This document shows, piece by piece, positions 34,032 through 45,162 of a stretch of DNA of 64,000 nt. Within the stretch, counting starts at the first letter, position 1. Each line of letters begins with the position of its first letter. The notes under the pieces were generated by a model. That model made no database searches, had not been told where the DNA came from, and saw only the letters and a list, made by a program, of their open reading frames with translations. The position numbers and the translations under genes are program-made. Origin of the DNA: Orobanche coerulescens. Its lineage: Eukaryota; Streptophyta; Magnoliopsida; Lamiales; Orobanchaceae. Location of the stretch: assembly GCA_033398695.1 (NCBI GenBank), contig CM065819.1:2033501-2097500 (forward strand), read 5' to 3'.

Positions 34032-36553
34032 TGTAATATCCGCGATTTTGATTTTCGGTAAATTTCTTTTTTGGCAGGAGTCCGTTTTAACAGCTCGTTT
34101 GTGACCATTTCGTCACTCTAAGAATGATTAATTCTGTACTTTTTGACATCCGAGTTTGTTTTGGTGTCGTTTTGTTGAGTTCCGTGCTTCTTAGCGACTT
34201 TTCCGCCCTTGAGTTCGATCCTTGCGAATCTCAACTGTTGTTTGGTGTTTCCTGTAAGTCCTTTTAACCTTGTTAGATGCGTTTGGGACTTCAGTTTGGC
34301 TGATTTTTTGGACGTTTGGGCCGTTTTGTAATTTTTCAAAGTTTTGGGTATTTGTTTTCACACTCGTTTTTACCTACCTCCATGTTGTCGGAATCGCATG
34401 TTTGTTTAGTGCTTTCATTCATTGTTGAGAACCCTTCATTAGCATTATGTCGCACCTTTCGAGTCGTTGCATTTTGAGGTCGTTCGGAACTGATCGGGCA
34501 GCAGAAGGAATCTGCTGCCAGAATGCAGCATGTTACGGCTATAATGGCCACCATGTTACGGCCGTAATGGCTAGCATATTACGGCCGTAATGGATATGAT
34601 GTTACAGCCATAACAGGAGCCTGTATTTCAGGCAGCGGGCACTACTGTTTTTAGACAGATTTCGTCATTTCTTCCCTCACGCGACGGGCAGAGTCGTGAG
34701 GCGATTCCAGGGCAATTCTTCACGGGAATTCATCAATCTTTCATCCTATAACATTATCATCAAGGTCTTGGTGCGGATTAACAACATCAAATCATCTTTT
34801 TTTCCTCTGAATCAAGGTATAAATCTTAGAACCCTAATTTTAATAAATTTGGGGGTTTGTCTTGATTTCGTGATTTTAATCCGTGATTGCTGGTTCGATT
34901 GTTGTTACCTAGTCTTGTTGATCTTAACCCATGGTATGAAATTATGTTTTCATGTTTTTGTTGGGTCGATTCGTGTTCTTCGCCGTTTTGGGGGAAACCC
35001 TTAAACTTTCGTCATTTGATCCTTTAATTCAGCGGCTTTGGGTCGTGCCATGGAATTCAATTTCATTGTTGTTATTGTCGTTCGTAGTTCATTGTCGCGG
35101 ATTGGTGTTCAGCAGAGTCGTCGGATTCGTCGTCGGTTAGTGTCGCCTCACTTCGATCGATTTTCCGCGGTTATCATAACTTGAGGCAAGTACCTTGTTC
35201 ATACATTTCTTGTTTTGTGGATATGATGATTGGTGATCGTCTTGGTGTGTTTGTTGGTTGATTGAAATGGACTTTCAAAAGATTCAGTTTAGCCTCGTTA
35301 AAGGCTCTCTTTCAAAACCTGTATGTATTTTGCGAACAGTGTGTTTTGTAAATGATTAAGTGAATCCCATGGATATTTTTGGTGTTGATGTTGCGCTTGA
35401 TAATACGTGTGTACATATATTACCTCATTTCGGTGCGTTTTGGTTTGACATTGTGTCGTTCTATGTGTTTGATGCCTCTGGATGAATTGTTTGGATATCC
35501 TTGTTGTACTGTGTTATGTGTGTGAATGTGTGGATATGGGCGGGGTCTACGGTGACACATGGCTTGTGATCATGTGGCCAGGATGCAACAAGTGATAAGG
35601 AAACCTACTGTGACACATGGCTTGCGATCATGTGGTCCGGAGACAACAAGTGATTGATCCAATCGTGAGATAATGTGGCAAGTGATCACGGTGGTATAAG
35701 AAAACCTACGGTGACGCATGACTTGTGATCATATGGTCCGGAGACAACAAGTGATTGATCCAACGGTGAGATGATGTGGCATGTGGTCACGGTGCTATAT
35801 ATATGATTTGGATATGTTTTTCCAGGTCGAATACCTTGGATGTGTTACCGAGATTTCGTATCTTGGGTGGTTATGTTTTATTGACTTTATGTTCGTCGAG
35901 GACACGTGACGTGGGATTTGAACCCTGTGAATTGTTGTTGGTTTTTATTTGAGAAAGAAAATATTTGGGTTGTGACCCCTGTTGGTTTTGGAAAGATAAG
36001 GATTCGATAATCCTGAACGGTTTTTGTTAAAACTCCCAATGGTATTTTAAACCATTTTACAAATTGTTTCACTTGAATTGTGATCTTTAGAATTTGGAAA
36101 GTTTTACTAAAACTATTGCCTCGGGAAGTGTTTTGCGTTGTGTTTGAATCTTTGAGGATTCCTGGTTATTATTATTTTTGGAATATGATTTGTATGGCTC
36201 ATATTTTGCACTTTGTACTTGCACTAGCAAAATAGTGGAATTTCGCTAACCCCCGAGTAATCGGGTGGTTGATGTCTGTGTTGCATTCAAGTTTTGGGGA
36301 GCATAACACAGTGTTGGCATGAAGGATGATGAAAGATGATCGATACTAATCACATGAAGACCCATATGATGTCGTACTAGTTTAGTTGTACTTTATTTCC
36401 GCTGTAGTATTTTCTCCGTTATATGGGAGTGTGTTGTATTTAGACCCCTGCATGGGCATGTATTGAGATTGAGTTATATGTATTTATTGAAAGACCAAAT
36501 AGGTCTACTGAGTCATTTTAGCCTTAAAGGCAATGTTGAGATGGTTGATTTTG
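34032..36553 (+). repeat. C left LTR, 3' end deleted
   Basis: It starts TGTAATATCC. It contains TTACGGCCGTAA palindromes (34534-34615), GAGGCAAGTACC (35192-35203), a tandem block (35530-35800) and the hairpin block (about 36222-36270). Compared with the right LTR an 80-bp stretch (equivalent to 42133-42212) is missing, removing the U5 hairpin, the LTR end and the first bases of the primer-binding site. Confidence 0.85.
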
Positions 36554-38149
36554 TATCAGAGCTTTAGGTTGTGGAAATCTAGGCTGTCGGGTCAAGTTGT
36601 GTCTGTTGAGTCTTGTCTCGTCGGATTTTGTCTGGCACTGTCGTGTCGCGACGCGTTGTCTGAGTTTGTTGGCCGTGATTAGTATCGTGGGACATTCATC
36701 ATCTTCGTACGACCTGTGGATGTAAGTCTCCCTTCTTTGTGTTGTGCCTCGTGTGATACGAGTCACTTGTATGATTATTTGTTAAGTGATGGAATCCTTA
36801 TGTAGATTTTGATTTCGTGATATGTGGTTATTCGACTCTCATATTTTGTTTATATGAGGAGTGGTGTCGTTGCTAATATTTTTTTGACTGTTGATTTCGT
36901 CCGCTGTGTGTGTATTTCAAAATGAGTTGCTCGTTTTGCAAGTATTCTTGTGAAACCTTGGTGCTTAATATGGAATGTGAATGTATAAGTGTGTGATTTG
37001 CTTACTCCAGGAGGGTCCGACGAGGCCTAGGGGGAATCCGTGACTTCACTCCGGATTCACGAGTTTGTTCGCTAGCCAGTTCGGGAGGGTCCTTAGAGGC
37101 CTCGAATGGGACCAGTGGCTTCATCCCAGTCCTAGACGATGCCTATGCGTGATTTGATTTATAATTATGGCCAGATCGGGAGAGTCCTTAGAGGCCTCGA
37201 ATGGGATCAGTGGTTTCGCCCCGATCCTAGGCGGTTTTTGAATGTGATATAGACTGTTTATTTTCCGGGGAAAAGACATGTCTGGTTTTGGATTTTGAAA
37301 CAATTTGATGCATGTACTATGAGATGCGTAAGCGAATGTTGATACATGTGAGTTTTCGAGTATTCTGGCCTAATGGATTTTTGCAAGTCTTAAATATCTT
37401 AGAGAATAAACTTCAAGGCATATTTTTAAAATGGATTATATTTTCAAGCGCCTACTAGCGCAACTATATGTTTCAAAATTATTCCACTTTGAGGACCAAA
37501 ATATTTTGAGATATTCTCAGTAATTTAGAAAACGCATTTTCTTAGACCCGAAGGTCAAATATTTCTGAAAGTTTTTTTTAACCAAAGAAAGATGTCCTCA
37601 TTTTGTCAAACGCAAGACGGTTTTGCAAAGTCTCGATGACGCTGTTTGTATTACTTTTTCAAAAGGTGATACTCAAGATCAACTGGTATTTCCAAAATTA
37701 TTTTCAAAAAGGTGGTTTTCGTTTTTAAAACCTATCATTCCTATTTGTGGTCCGGGAATGTGTTTATGATGTTAGAATTGTCGTTAGGGTGTTAGCCCCC
37801 CGAATTGTGATTGAATTGGTGGTGTGAGCGTTGACTCGTTTGCCACACATTGGTTGTGTTAGCCCTCTGTGAGAGGTGTGATGTTGGTATTGAATGTTGT
37901 CGCTTCGTGGTGATTTGCGTGTTATCACCCCTGTGCGAGCTGTTGGAGCTTGGATTTGTACGATTGTGTACATATGTGATTTTTTCATGATGTTTTGTAA
38001 TTGTGTGCTAACTATCGTTCGAGCCGCTGAAATCGCCGAATGATGTCGTCGTTGCTCTGATTTTCGTGTGTGTATTGCCTTACGATGGTAATCGTTGTAT
38101 GTGTTATGTGTTATGATTCTCTCTTTTGCTGAGTGGTTACTTATTCAGT
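36554..38149 (+). other. C leader (5' untranslated region)
   Basis: This is about 1.6 kb without a supported reading frame. It includes a three-fold repeat (37010-37230) with GGGAGGGTCCTTAGAGGCCTCG, a module also seen in the LTRs of the D family. The primer-binding site is truncated to TATCAGAGC at its start. Confidence 0.75.
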
Positions 38150-39181
38150 ATGTCTAGGGGTAGAGATCGTGGTCGTGGTGATCAGACACGTGATTGGGAT
38201 CATGTTGCCGGTGATAGTGTTGGTATCGGTGCTGCTACTTTTTTGCAGCAGGTAGCTGCACAGATGACTCAGTTGACTCAAGCAATTCAATGTAATAAAG
38301 ATGTGACCCAGAACATTGACGCAAATCAGTGGATTCGAGAAGTGGTTCGCATGAACCCCCCTCGTTTCGCTGGTGCCGCAGATGCATTGGGCTTGGATGG
38401 TTGGTTTTTCCAGTTGGAAAAGATATTCGAGGTAGTTGATTGTCCGGAAGAGCGTAAGTTGCTTGTTGCTCAGTATCATCTTGACAAGGATGCCGCTATT
38501 TGGTGGGAGGATATTAAGCCTCGAGAGCATGTTGTCACGTGGGCAGAGTTCCAGAGATTTATGAGAGATGAGTTTTTTCCAGAACCGATCAGAAACCAGA
38601 GGATTAATGAATTCTTTTCGGCGAAACGGCAAGATGTACCGCTGTCTCAAACTATTATTGATTTTAACAAACAGCTCAGCTATGTGCATGATCATGTAAG
38701 GACAGAGGAAGATAAGATCTGTCATTTTACTAGGCAAATGAATCCAGAGATTCATCCGTACATGGCGGGTTTCACTTGTACTTCTTTGAGAGAGTATCAG
38801 AATAGGGCGTTAGCATATGAGCTATCTGTATCATCGGCTTGGCATATGTCCGAGTCAAAGAAATAGAAAACTATTGGGACCTTTTCAGAAAATCAGGTGA
38901 GTGGGGCCCTTGAGGCTGGGACTTCGTGTGGTCATCCTAAGAAGGTTCCTCGATCGCGTGATCAGAAGAGTAGTACCCCTGCAGTGAGTAATGTGAGCAG
39001 CATGAACACATGTTATAACTGTAGTCGAGCGGGCCATACCGCGAAGAATTGTCGTTCACCGTTAGTCAGCTGTTTCGAGTGTGGCCAGGTGGGTCACAGA
39101 GCCGTGCATTGCGAGACGGTAGCCGATAGGTTTGGAGATGGAGTTTGTGTCTCCGCTCCGAAAGGACACGGAGATGCCTAG
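38150..39181 (+). pseudogene. Gag of element C (one in-frame amber stop)
   Basis: The frame is 343 codons from ATG 38150 to TAG 39179-39181. The basic N-terminus MSRGRDRGRG is followed by the Retrotrans_gag core (NPPRFAGAADALGLDGWFFQ, WWEDIKP, WAEFQRFMRDEFFP, SLREYQNRALAYE). Two complete CCHC zinc knuckles follow (39011-39052 and 39071-39112; CYNCSRAGHTAKNC and CFECGQVGHRAVHC). The only interruption is TAG at 38864-38866, where the second copy of the element has CAG, so it is a C-to-T change. Gag would coat and package element RNA. The frame ends soon after the second knuckle with no pol, the hallmark of TR-GAG elements. Confidence 0.9.
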
Positions 39182-39548
39182 TGTGGTTTTCGAGAATTTC
39201 GGCATGGTCGGAGTTCTTCGTGGTTACCCTCGCGGATCGTTGTGTATTTATTTTCTAGTTTTTTCCGACTATGCGTGTTTTCTTGTAATAGGTACCTTTG
39301 TTTTGTGATAGTTCATATACTTGACTTGATTGTGCTATCTTTTTGGTGGTACTTGACACTTGTTGGTTTTATTATGTCTCTGCTTGTGACATTGTGATGG
39401 TTGTCGTTGAGCGTTATTTCACGCTGTATGTTACTTGCGTTGCTTGTAGCGTTTCGCCGATGGGTGTGAGTTATTCAGTTCTTATGTATCTCGTTGAGAT
39501 GTTCCTAGTGGTCTGTTGCTCCTTCCTTTTAAGTTTCGGTACGAAACT
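39182..39548 (+). other. C 3' internal noncoding segment
   Basis: Noncoding sequence between the gag stop and the purine tract. It is shared with the second internal copy (44831-45162) and, in part, with the 3' internal region of D1 and D2, including the GAGTTA...GTATCTCGTTGAG block. Confidence 0.7.
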
Positions 39549-39567
39549 TCTTTTAAGGAGGGTAATA
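39549..39567 (+). other. Polypurine tract of element C
   Basis: CTTCTTTTAAGGAGGGTAATA immediately precedes the LTR start TGTCATATC at 39568. It primes plus-strand DNA. The same AAGGAGGGTA core precedes the D1 and D2 3' LTRs on the minus strand. Confidence 0.85.
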
Positions 39568-42205
39568 TGTCATATCTGCGATTTCGATTTTCGGTAAATT
39601 TCTTTTTTTTGGCAGGAGTCCGTTTTAATGGCTCGCTTGTGACCGTTTTGTCATTCTAAGAATGATTAATTCTGCACTTTTTGACATCCGAGTTCGTTTC
39701 GGTGTCATTTTGTTGAGTTCTGTGCTTCTTAGCGACTTTTCCGCACTTGAGTTCGATCCTTGCTAATCTCGTTCGAAACTATTGTTTTGTGTTTCCTGTA
39801 AGTCCGTTTAACCTTGTTACATGTGTTTGGAACTTCGGTTTGGTTATTCGATCACGTATCGTGATTTTTCGGACATTTGGGCCGTTTTGTAATTTCCCAA
39901 AGTTTTGGGTATTTGTTTTCATACTCGTTTTTACCTACCTCCGAGTTGTCGGAATCACATGTTTGTTTATCGCTTTCATTCGTTGTTGAGAACCCTTCAT
40001 TAATGTTATGTCGCACCTTTCGAGTCGTCACATTTTGAGGTCGTTCGGAACTGATCGGGTAGCAGAAGGAATTTGCTGCCAAAATGCAGCATGTTACGGC
40101 CATAATAGCCAGCATCTTACGGCCATAATGGACAGCATATTACGGCCATAATGGACATGATGTTATGTCCGTAACAGGAGCTTGTATTTCAGGCAGTGGG
40201 CACTCCTGTTTTTAGACAAATTTCGTCATTTCTTCCCTCATGTGACGGGCAGAGTCTTGAGGCGATTCCAGGGTGATTCTTCACGGGAATTCATCAATCT
40301 TTCATCCTACAAAATTATCATCAAGGTCTTGGTGTGGATTAACAACATCAAATCATCCTTTTTCCTCCGAATCAAGGTATAAATCTCAGAACCCAAATTT
40401 TGAAAAATTTGGGGGTTTGTCTTGATTTCATGATTTTAATCCGAGATTGTTGGTTCTATTGTTGTTACCTAGTCTTGTTGATCTCAACCCATGGTATGAA
40501 ATTCCGTTTTTGTGTTTTTGTCGGGTCGATTCATGTTCTTGGCCATTTTGGGGGATACCCTTGAACTTTTGCCGTTTGATCCTTTAATTCAGCAGCTTTG
40601 GGTCGTGCCATGGGATTCATTTTCATTGTTGTTATTGTCGTTCGTAATTCATTGTCGCGGATTGGTGTTCAGCAGAGTAGTCGAATTCTTTGTCGGTTAG
40701 TGTCGCCTCACTTCGATCGATTCTCCGTGGTTATCATTACTTGAGGCAAGTACCTTGTTCATACATTTCTTGTTTTGTGGATATGATGATTGGTGATCGT
40801 CTTGGTGTGTTTGTTAATTGTTTGAAATAGACTTTCAAAAGATTCGGTTTAGCCTCGTTAAAGGCTTTCTTTCAAAACCCATATGTATTTTGCGAATGGT
40901 GTGTTTCATAAATGATTAAGTGAATCCCATGGATATGTTTGGTGTTAATGTGGCGCTTGATAATGCGTGTGTACATATATTACCTCACTTCGGTGTGTTG
41001 TGGTTTGACGTTGTGTCGTGCTAAGTGTTTGATGCCTCTAGATGAATTGTTTGGATATCCTTGTTGTACTGTGTTATGTGTGTGAATGTGTGGATATGGG
41101 CGGGGTCTACCGTGACACATGGCTTGTGATCATGTGGCCAGGATGCAACAAGTGATTGATACAACCGTGAGAGCCTAAGGAAACCTATGATGACTCATGT
41201 CTTGCGATCATGTGGTCAGGATACAGCAAGTGATTGATCCATCCGTGAGATGACGTGGCAAGTGATCACGGTGGTATAAGAAAACCTACGGTGACACATG
41301 ACTTGTGATCATGTGGTCAGGAGACAACAAGTGTCGATCTAACTGTGGGATGATGTGGCATGTGTTCACGGCGTTGTATATATGATTTTGGATGTGTTTT
41401 GCCAGGTCGATTACCTTGAATGTGTTACAGAGATTTCGTATCTTGGGTGGTTATGTTTTGTTGACTTTATGTACGTCGAGGACACGTGACGTGGGCTTTG
41501 ACCCTGTGAATTGTTGTTGGTTTTTATTTGAAAAAGTAATTCTTTGGGTTGTGACCCCTATTGGTTTTATAAAGAGAAGGATTCGATAATCCTGAACGGT
41601 TTTTATTAAAACTCCTAGTGGCATTTTAAACCATTTTACAAATTATTTCCCTTGAATTGTGATCTTTCAAATTTGGAAAGTTTTACTCAAACTCTTGCCT
41701 CAGGAAGTGTTTTGCATTACGTTTGAATCTTTTAGGATTCCTGGTTATTATTATTCTTGGAATATGATTTGTATGACTCGTATTTCGCACTTTGTACTTG
41801 CACTAGCAAAATTGTGGAATTTTGCTAACCCCCGAGTAATCGGGGGGTGGATGTCTGTATTTCATTTAGGTTTTGGGGAGCATAACACAGTGTTGGCATG
41901 AAGGATGATGAAAGATGATCGACACTAATCACATGAGGACTCGTATGATGTCGTATTAGTTTGGTTGTACTTTGTTTCCGCTGCAGTATCTTCCCCGTTG
42001 TACGGGAGTGTGTTGTATTTTGACCCTTGCGTGGGCATGTATTGAGATTGAGTTGTATGTATTAATTGAAAGACCAAATCGGTCTACTGAGTCATTTTAG
42101 CCTTAAAGGCGTTGTTGAGATGTTTGATTTTGTTACCAGCCTGGTAGAACCTTGAGGAAAGGGTCTACGACGTGTAATATCCCTGAGTAGATTGGGGGTT
42201 TTACA
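39568..42205 (+). repeat. C right LTR (complete)
   Basis: It is 2,638 bp, from TGTCATATC to GGGGGTTTTACA. Palindromes lie at 40093-40175, GAGGCAAGTACC near 40742, the hairpin block at 41804-41850 and the U5 hairpin at 42144-42168. It differs from the left LTR by many substitutions, so the copies are not recent. Confidence 0.88.
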
Positions 42206-42209
42206 TAAA

Positions 42210-42221
42210 TGGTATCAGATC
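42210..42221 (+). other. Primer-binding site following C right LTR
   Basis: TGGTATCAGATC matches the tRNA-Met-type site with one change near its end. Its presence after the right LTR shows that a second internal region begins here. Confidence 0.88.
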
Positions 42222-43826
42222 TTTAGGTTATGGAAACCTATGCTGTCGGGTGAAGTTGTGTCTGTTGAGTCTTGTCTTGTCGGATTTTGTCTGACGGAGT
42301 CGTGTCGCGACGCGTCGTCTGAGTTTGTTGGTCGTGATTAGTATCGTGGGGCGATCATTTTCTTCGTGCGACCCGTGGATGTAAGTCTCCCTTCTTTGTG
42401 TTGTTCCTCGTGTGACATGAGTTACTTGTATGATTATTTGTTAAGTTATGGAATCCTTATGTAGATTTCGATTTCGTGATATGTGGTTATTCGACTCTCA
42501 TATTTTGTTTATATGAGTGGTGTCGCTGCTAATATATTTTTTCCTGTTGATTTTGTCCGCTGCGTGTGTATTTCAAAATGAGTTGCTCGTTTTGCAAGTA
42601 TTCTTGTGAAACCTTTTTGTTTATAAAAAAAAACTTTTTGTTTAATATGGAATGGGAATGTATATGTGTGTGATTTTCTCACTCCAGGAGGGTCCGACGA
42701 GGCCTCGGGGGAATCCGTGACTTCACTCCGGAATCACGAGTTTGTTCGCTAGCCAGTTCGGGAGGGTCCTTAGAGGCCTCGAATGGGACCAGTGGCTTCA
42801 CCTCGGTCCTAGGCAATGCCTGTGCATGATTTGATTTATGATTATGGCCAGTTCGGGAGGGTCCATAGAGGCCTTGAATGGGATCAGTGGTTTCGCCCCG
42901 ATCCTAGGCGATTTTTGAATGTGATATAGACTGTTTGTTTTCCGGGGAAAAGACATGTCCGGTTTTGGATTTTGAAATAATTTGATGCATGTACTATGAT
43001 ATGCGTAAGCGAATGTTGATACATGTGAGTTTTCGGGCATTCTGGCCTAATGGATTTTTGCAAGTCTTAAATATCTTAGAGAATAAACTTCGAGCCGTAT
43101 TTTTAAAATGGATTATATTTCCAAGGAACCTACTAGCGCAACTATATGTTTCAAAATTATTCCACTTTGAGGACCAAAATATTTTGAGATATTCTCAGTA
43201 ATTTAGAAAACGCATTTGCTTAGACCCGAAGGTCGAATATTTCTGAAAGTTTTTTTAACCAAAGAAAGATGTCCTCATTTTGTCAAATGCAAGAAGGTTT
43301 TGCAAAGTCTCGATGACGAAGTTTGTATTACTTTTTCGAAAGGTGATACTCAAGATCAACTGGTATTTCCAAAATTATTTTCAAAAAGGTGGTTTTCGTT
43401 TTTAAAACCTATCATTCCTGTTTGCGGTCAGGGAATGTGTGTATGATGTTAGCATTTTCGTTTGGGTGTTAGCCCCCCGAGTTGTGATTGAATTGGTGGT
43501 GTGAGCGTTGAGTCGTTCGCCACACATTTGTTGTGTTAGCCCTCTGTGAGAGGTGTGATGTTGGTATTGAATGTTGTCGCTTCATGGTGATTTTCGTGTT
43601 ATCGCACCTGTGCGAGCCGTTGGAGCTTGGATTTGTACGACTGTGTACATATGTGATTGTTTCATGATATTTTGTAATTGTGTGCTGGTTATTGTTTGAG
43701 CCGTTGAAATCTCCGAATGATGTCGTCGTTGCTGTGATTTTCATGTGTGTATTGCCTTACGATGGTAATCGTTGTATGTATTATGTGTTATGATTTTCTG
43801 TTGTACTGAGTGGTTACTTATTTAGT
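42222..43826 (+). other. Leader of second C internal region
   Basis: It is collinear with 36566-38149, including the repeated GGGAGGGTCC...AGAGGCCT modules at 42685-42880. No supported reading frame. Confidence 0.75.
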
Positions 43827-44830
43827 ATGCCGAGGGGCAGAGGTCGTGGTCGTCGCGATCAGACGCGTGATCGGGATCATGCTGCCGGTGATAGTGTTGG
43901 TATCTGTGCTGCTACTATTTTGCAGCAGGTAGCTATACAGATGACTCAGTTGACTCAAGCAGTTCAATGTAATATAGATGTGACCTAGAACATTGGTGCA
44001 AATCAGTGGCTTCGAGAAGTGGTTCGCATGAATCCCCCATGTTTCGCTGGTGCCGCAGATGCATTGGGCTGGGATGGTTGGCTTTTCCAGTTGAAAAATA
44101 TATTCGAGGTTGTTGATTGTCCGGAAGAGCGTAAATTACCTGTCGCTCAGTATATCTTGACAAGGATGGTGCTAGTTGGTGGGAGGTTGTTAAGCCTCGA
44201 GTTCGTGTTATCACGTGGGCAGAGTTCTAGTGATTCATGAGAGATGAGTTTTGTCCGGAACCGATCAGAAACCATAGGATTAATGAATTCTTTTCGGCGA
44301 AACTGAAAGATATACCGCTGTCTCAAGCTATTATTGATTTTAGCAAACAACTCAGCTATGTGCAGGATCAGGTAAGGACAAAGGAAGATAAGATCTGTCA
44401 TTTTACTAGGTGAATGAAGCCGGAGATTCATCCGTACATGGGGGGTTTCACTTACTTCTTTGAGAGAGTATCATAATAGGGCGTTAGCCTATGAGCTATA
44501 TGTATCATCGGCTGGGCATATGTCCGAGTCAAAGAAACAGAAAACTGTTGGGAACCTTTCAGGAAATCAGGAGAGTGGGCCCCCCTGAGGCTGGGACTTT
44601 GTGTCGTCATCCTAAGAAGGTTCCTCGATCACGTGATCAGAGGAGTAGTACCCCTGGAGTGAGTAATGTGGGCAGCATGAAGACATGTTATATCTGTAGT
44701 CGAGCAGGCCATACTGTGAAGAATTTCGTTCACCATTAGTCAGCTGTTTTGAGTGTGGCCAAGTGGGTCACCGAGCCGTGCATTGCGAGACGGTAGATGA
44801 GATATTTGGAGATTGAGTTTGTGTCTCCGC
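43827..44830 (+). pseudogene. Second gag copy of element C (decayed)
   Basis: ATG 43827 opens MPRGRGRGR. Recognisable Gag follows (LQQVAIQMTQLTQAVQ, REVVRMNPPCFAGAADALGW, CPEERKLPVAQY), but with a TAG near 43987, a small deletion near 44150 and later stops. The first zinc knuckle (CYICSRAGHTVKN) is missing its final cysteine. At the position of the first copy's amber stop it keeps CAG. Confidence 0.85.
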
Positions 44831-45162
44831 TTCGAAAGGACAAAGAGATGCCTAGTGTGGTTTTTGAGAATTTCAGCATTGTCGGAGGTCTTCGTGGTTA
44901 CCTTCGCGGATCGTTGTGTGTTTATTTTCTATTTTTTTCCGACTATGCGTGTTTTCCTGTAATAGGTACCTTTGTTTTGTGATAGTTCATATACTTGACT
45001 TGATTGTGCTATCTGTTTGGTGGTACTTGACACTTGTTGGTTTTATTATGTCTCCGCTTGTGACATTGTGATGGTTGTCGTTGAGCGTGATTTCACGTCG
45101 TATGTTTCTTGCGTTGCTTGTAGTGTTTTGCCGATGGGTGTGAGTTATTGTCACGTCTTTAG
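44831..45162 (+). other. C 3' internal segment, truncated by Tat/Athila-like insertion
   Basis: It matches 39182-39490 up to GTGAGTTATT, then ends at 45162, where the TGTAACTATCGC terminus of another LTR begins. Confidence 0.75.

Larger units (their letters stand above)
34032..45162 (+). mobile_element. Element C: TR-GAG type non-autonomous element, LTR-internal-LTR-internal
   Basis: It lies on the plus strand. Units in order are: LTR 34032-36553 (its 3' end deleted), internal 36554-39567 with a gag, LTR 39568-42205 (complete), and internal 42206-45162 with a second, decayed gag. The second internal region is cut by the Tat/Athila-like LTR. There is no protease, RT, RNase H or integrase between the gag stop and the purine tract. 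The 5-bp left flank is GATTA, and no matching right flank is visible. The tandem form suggests recombination between two copies. Confidence 0.85.

Noticed and set aside
38864..38866. Programmed stop-codon readthrough in C gag
   Set aside because: The sister copy has CAG at this codon and nothing nearby resembles a readthrough signal. A simple C-to-T change explains it.
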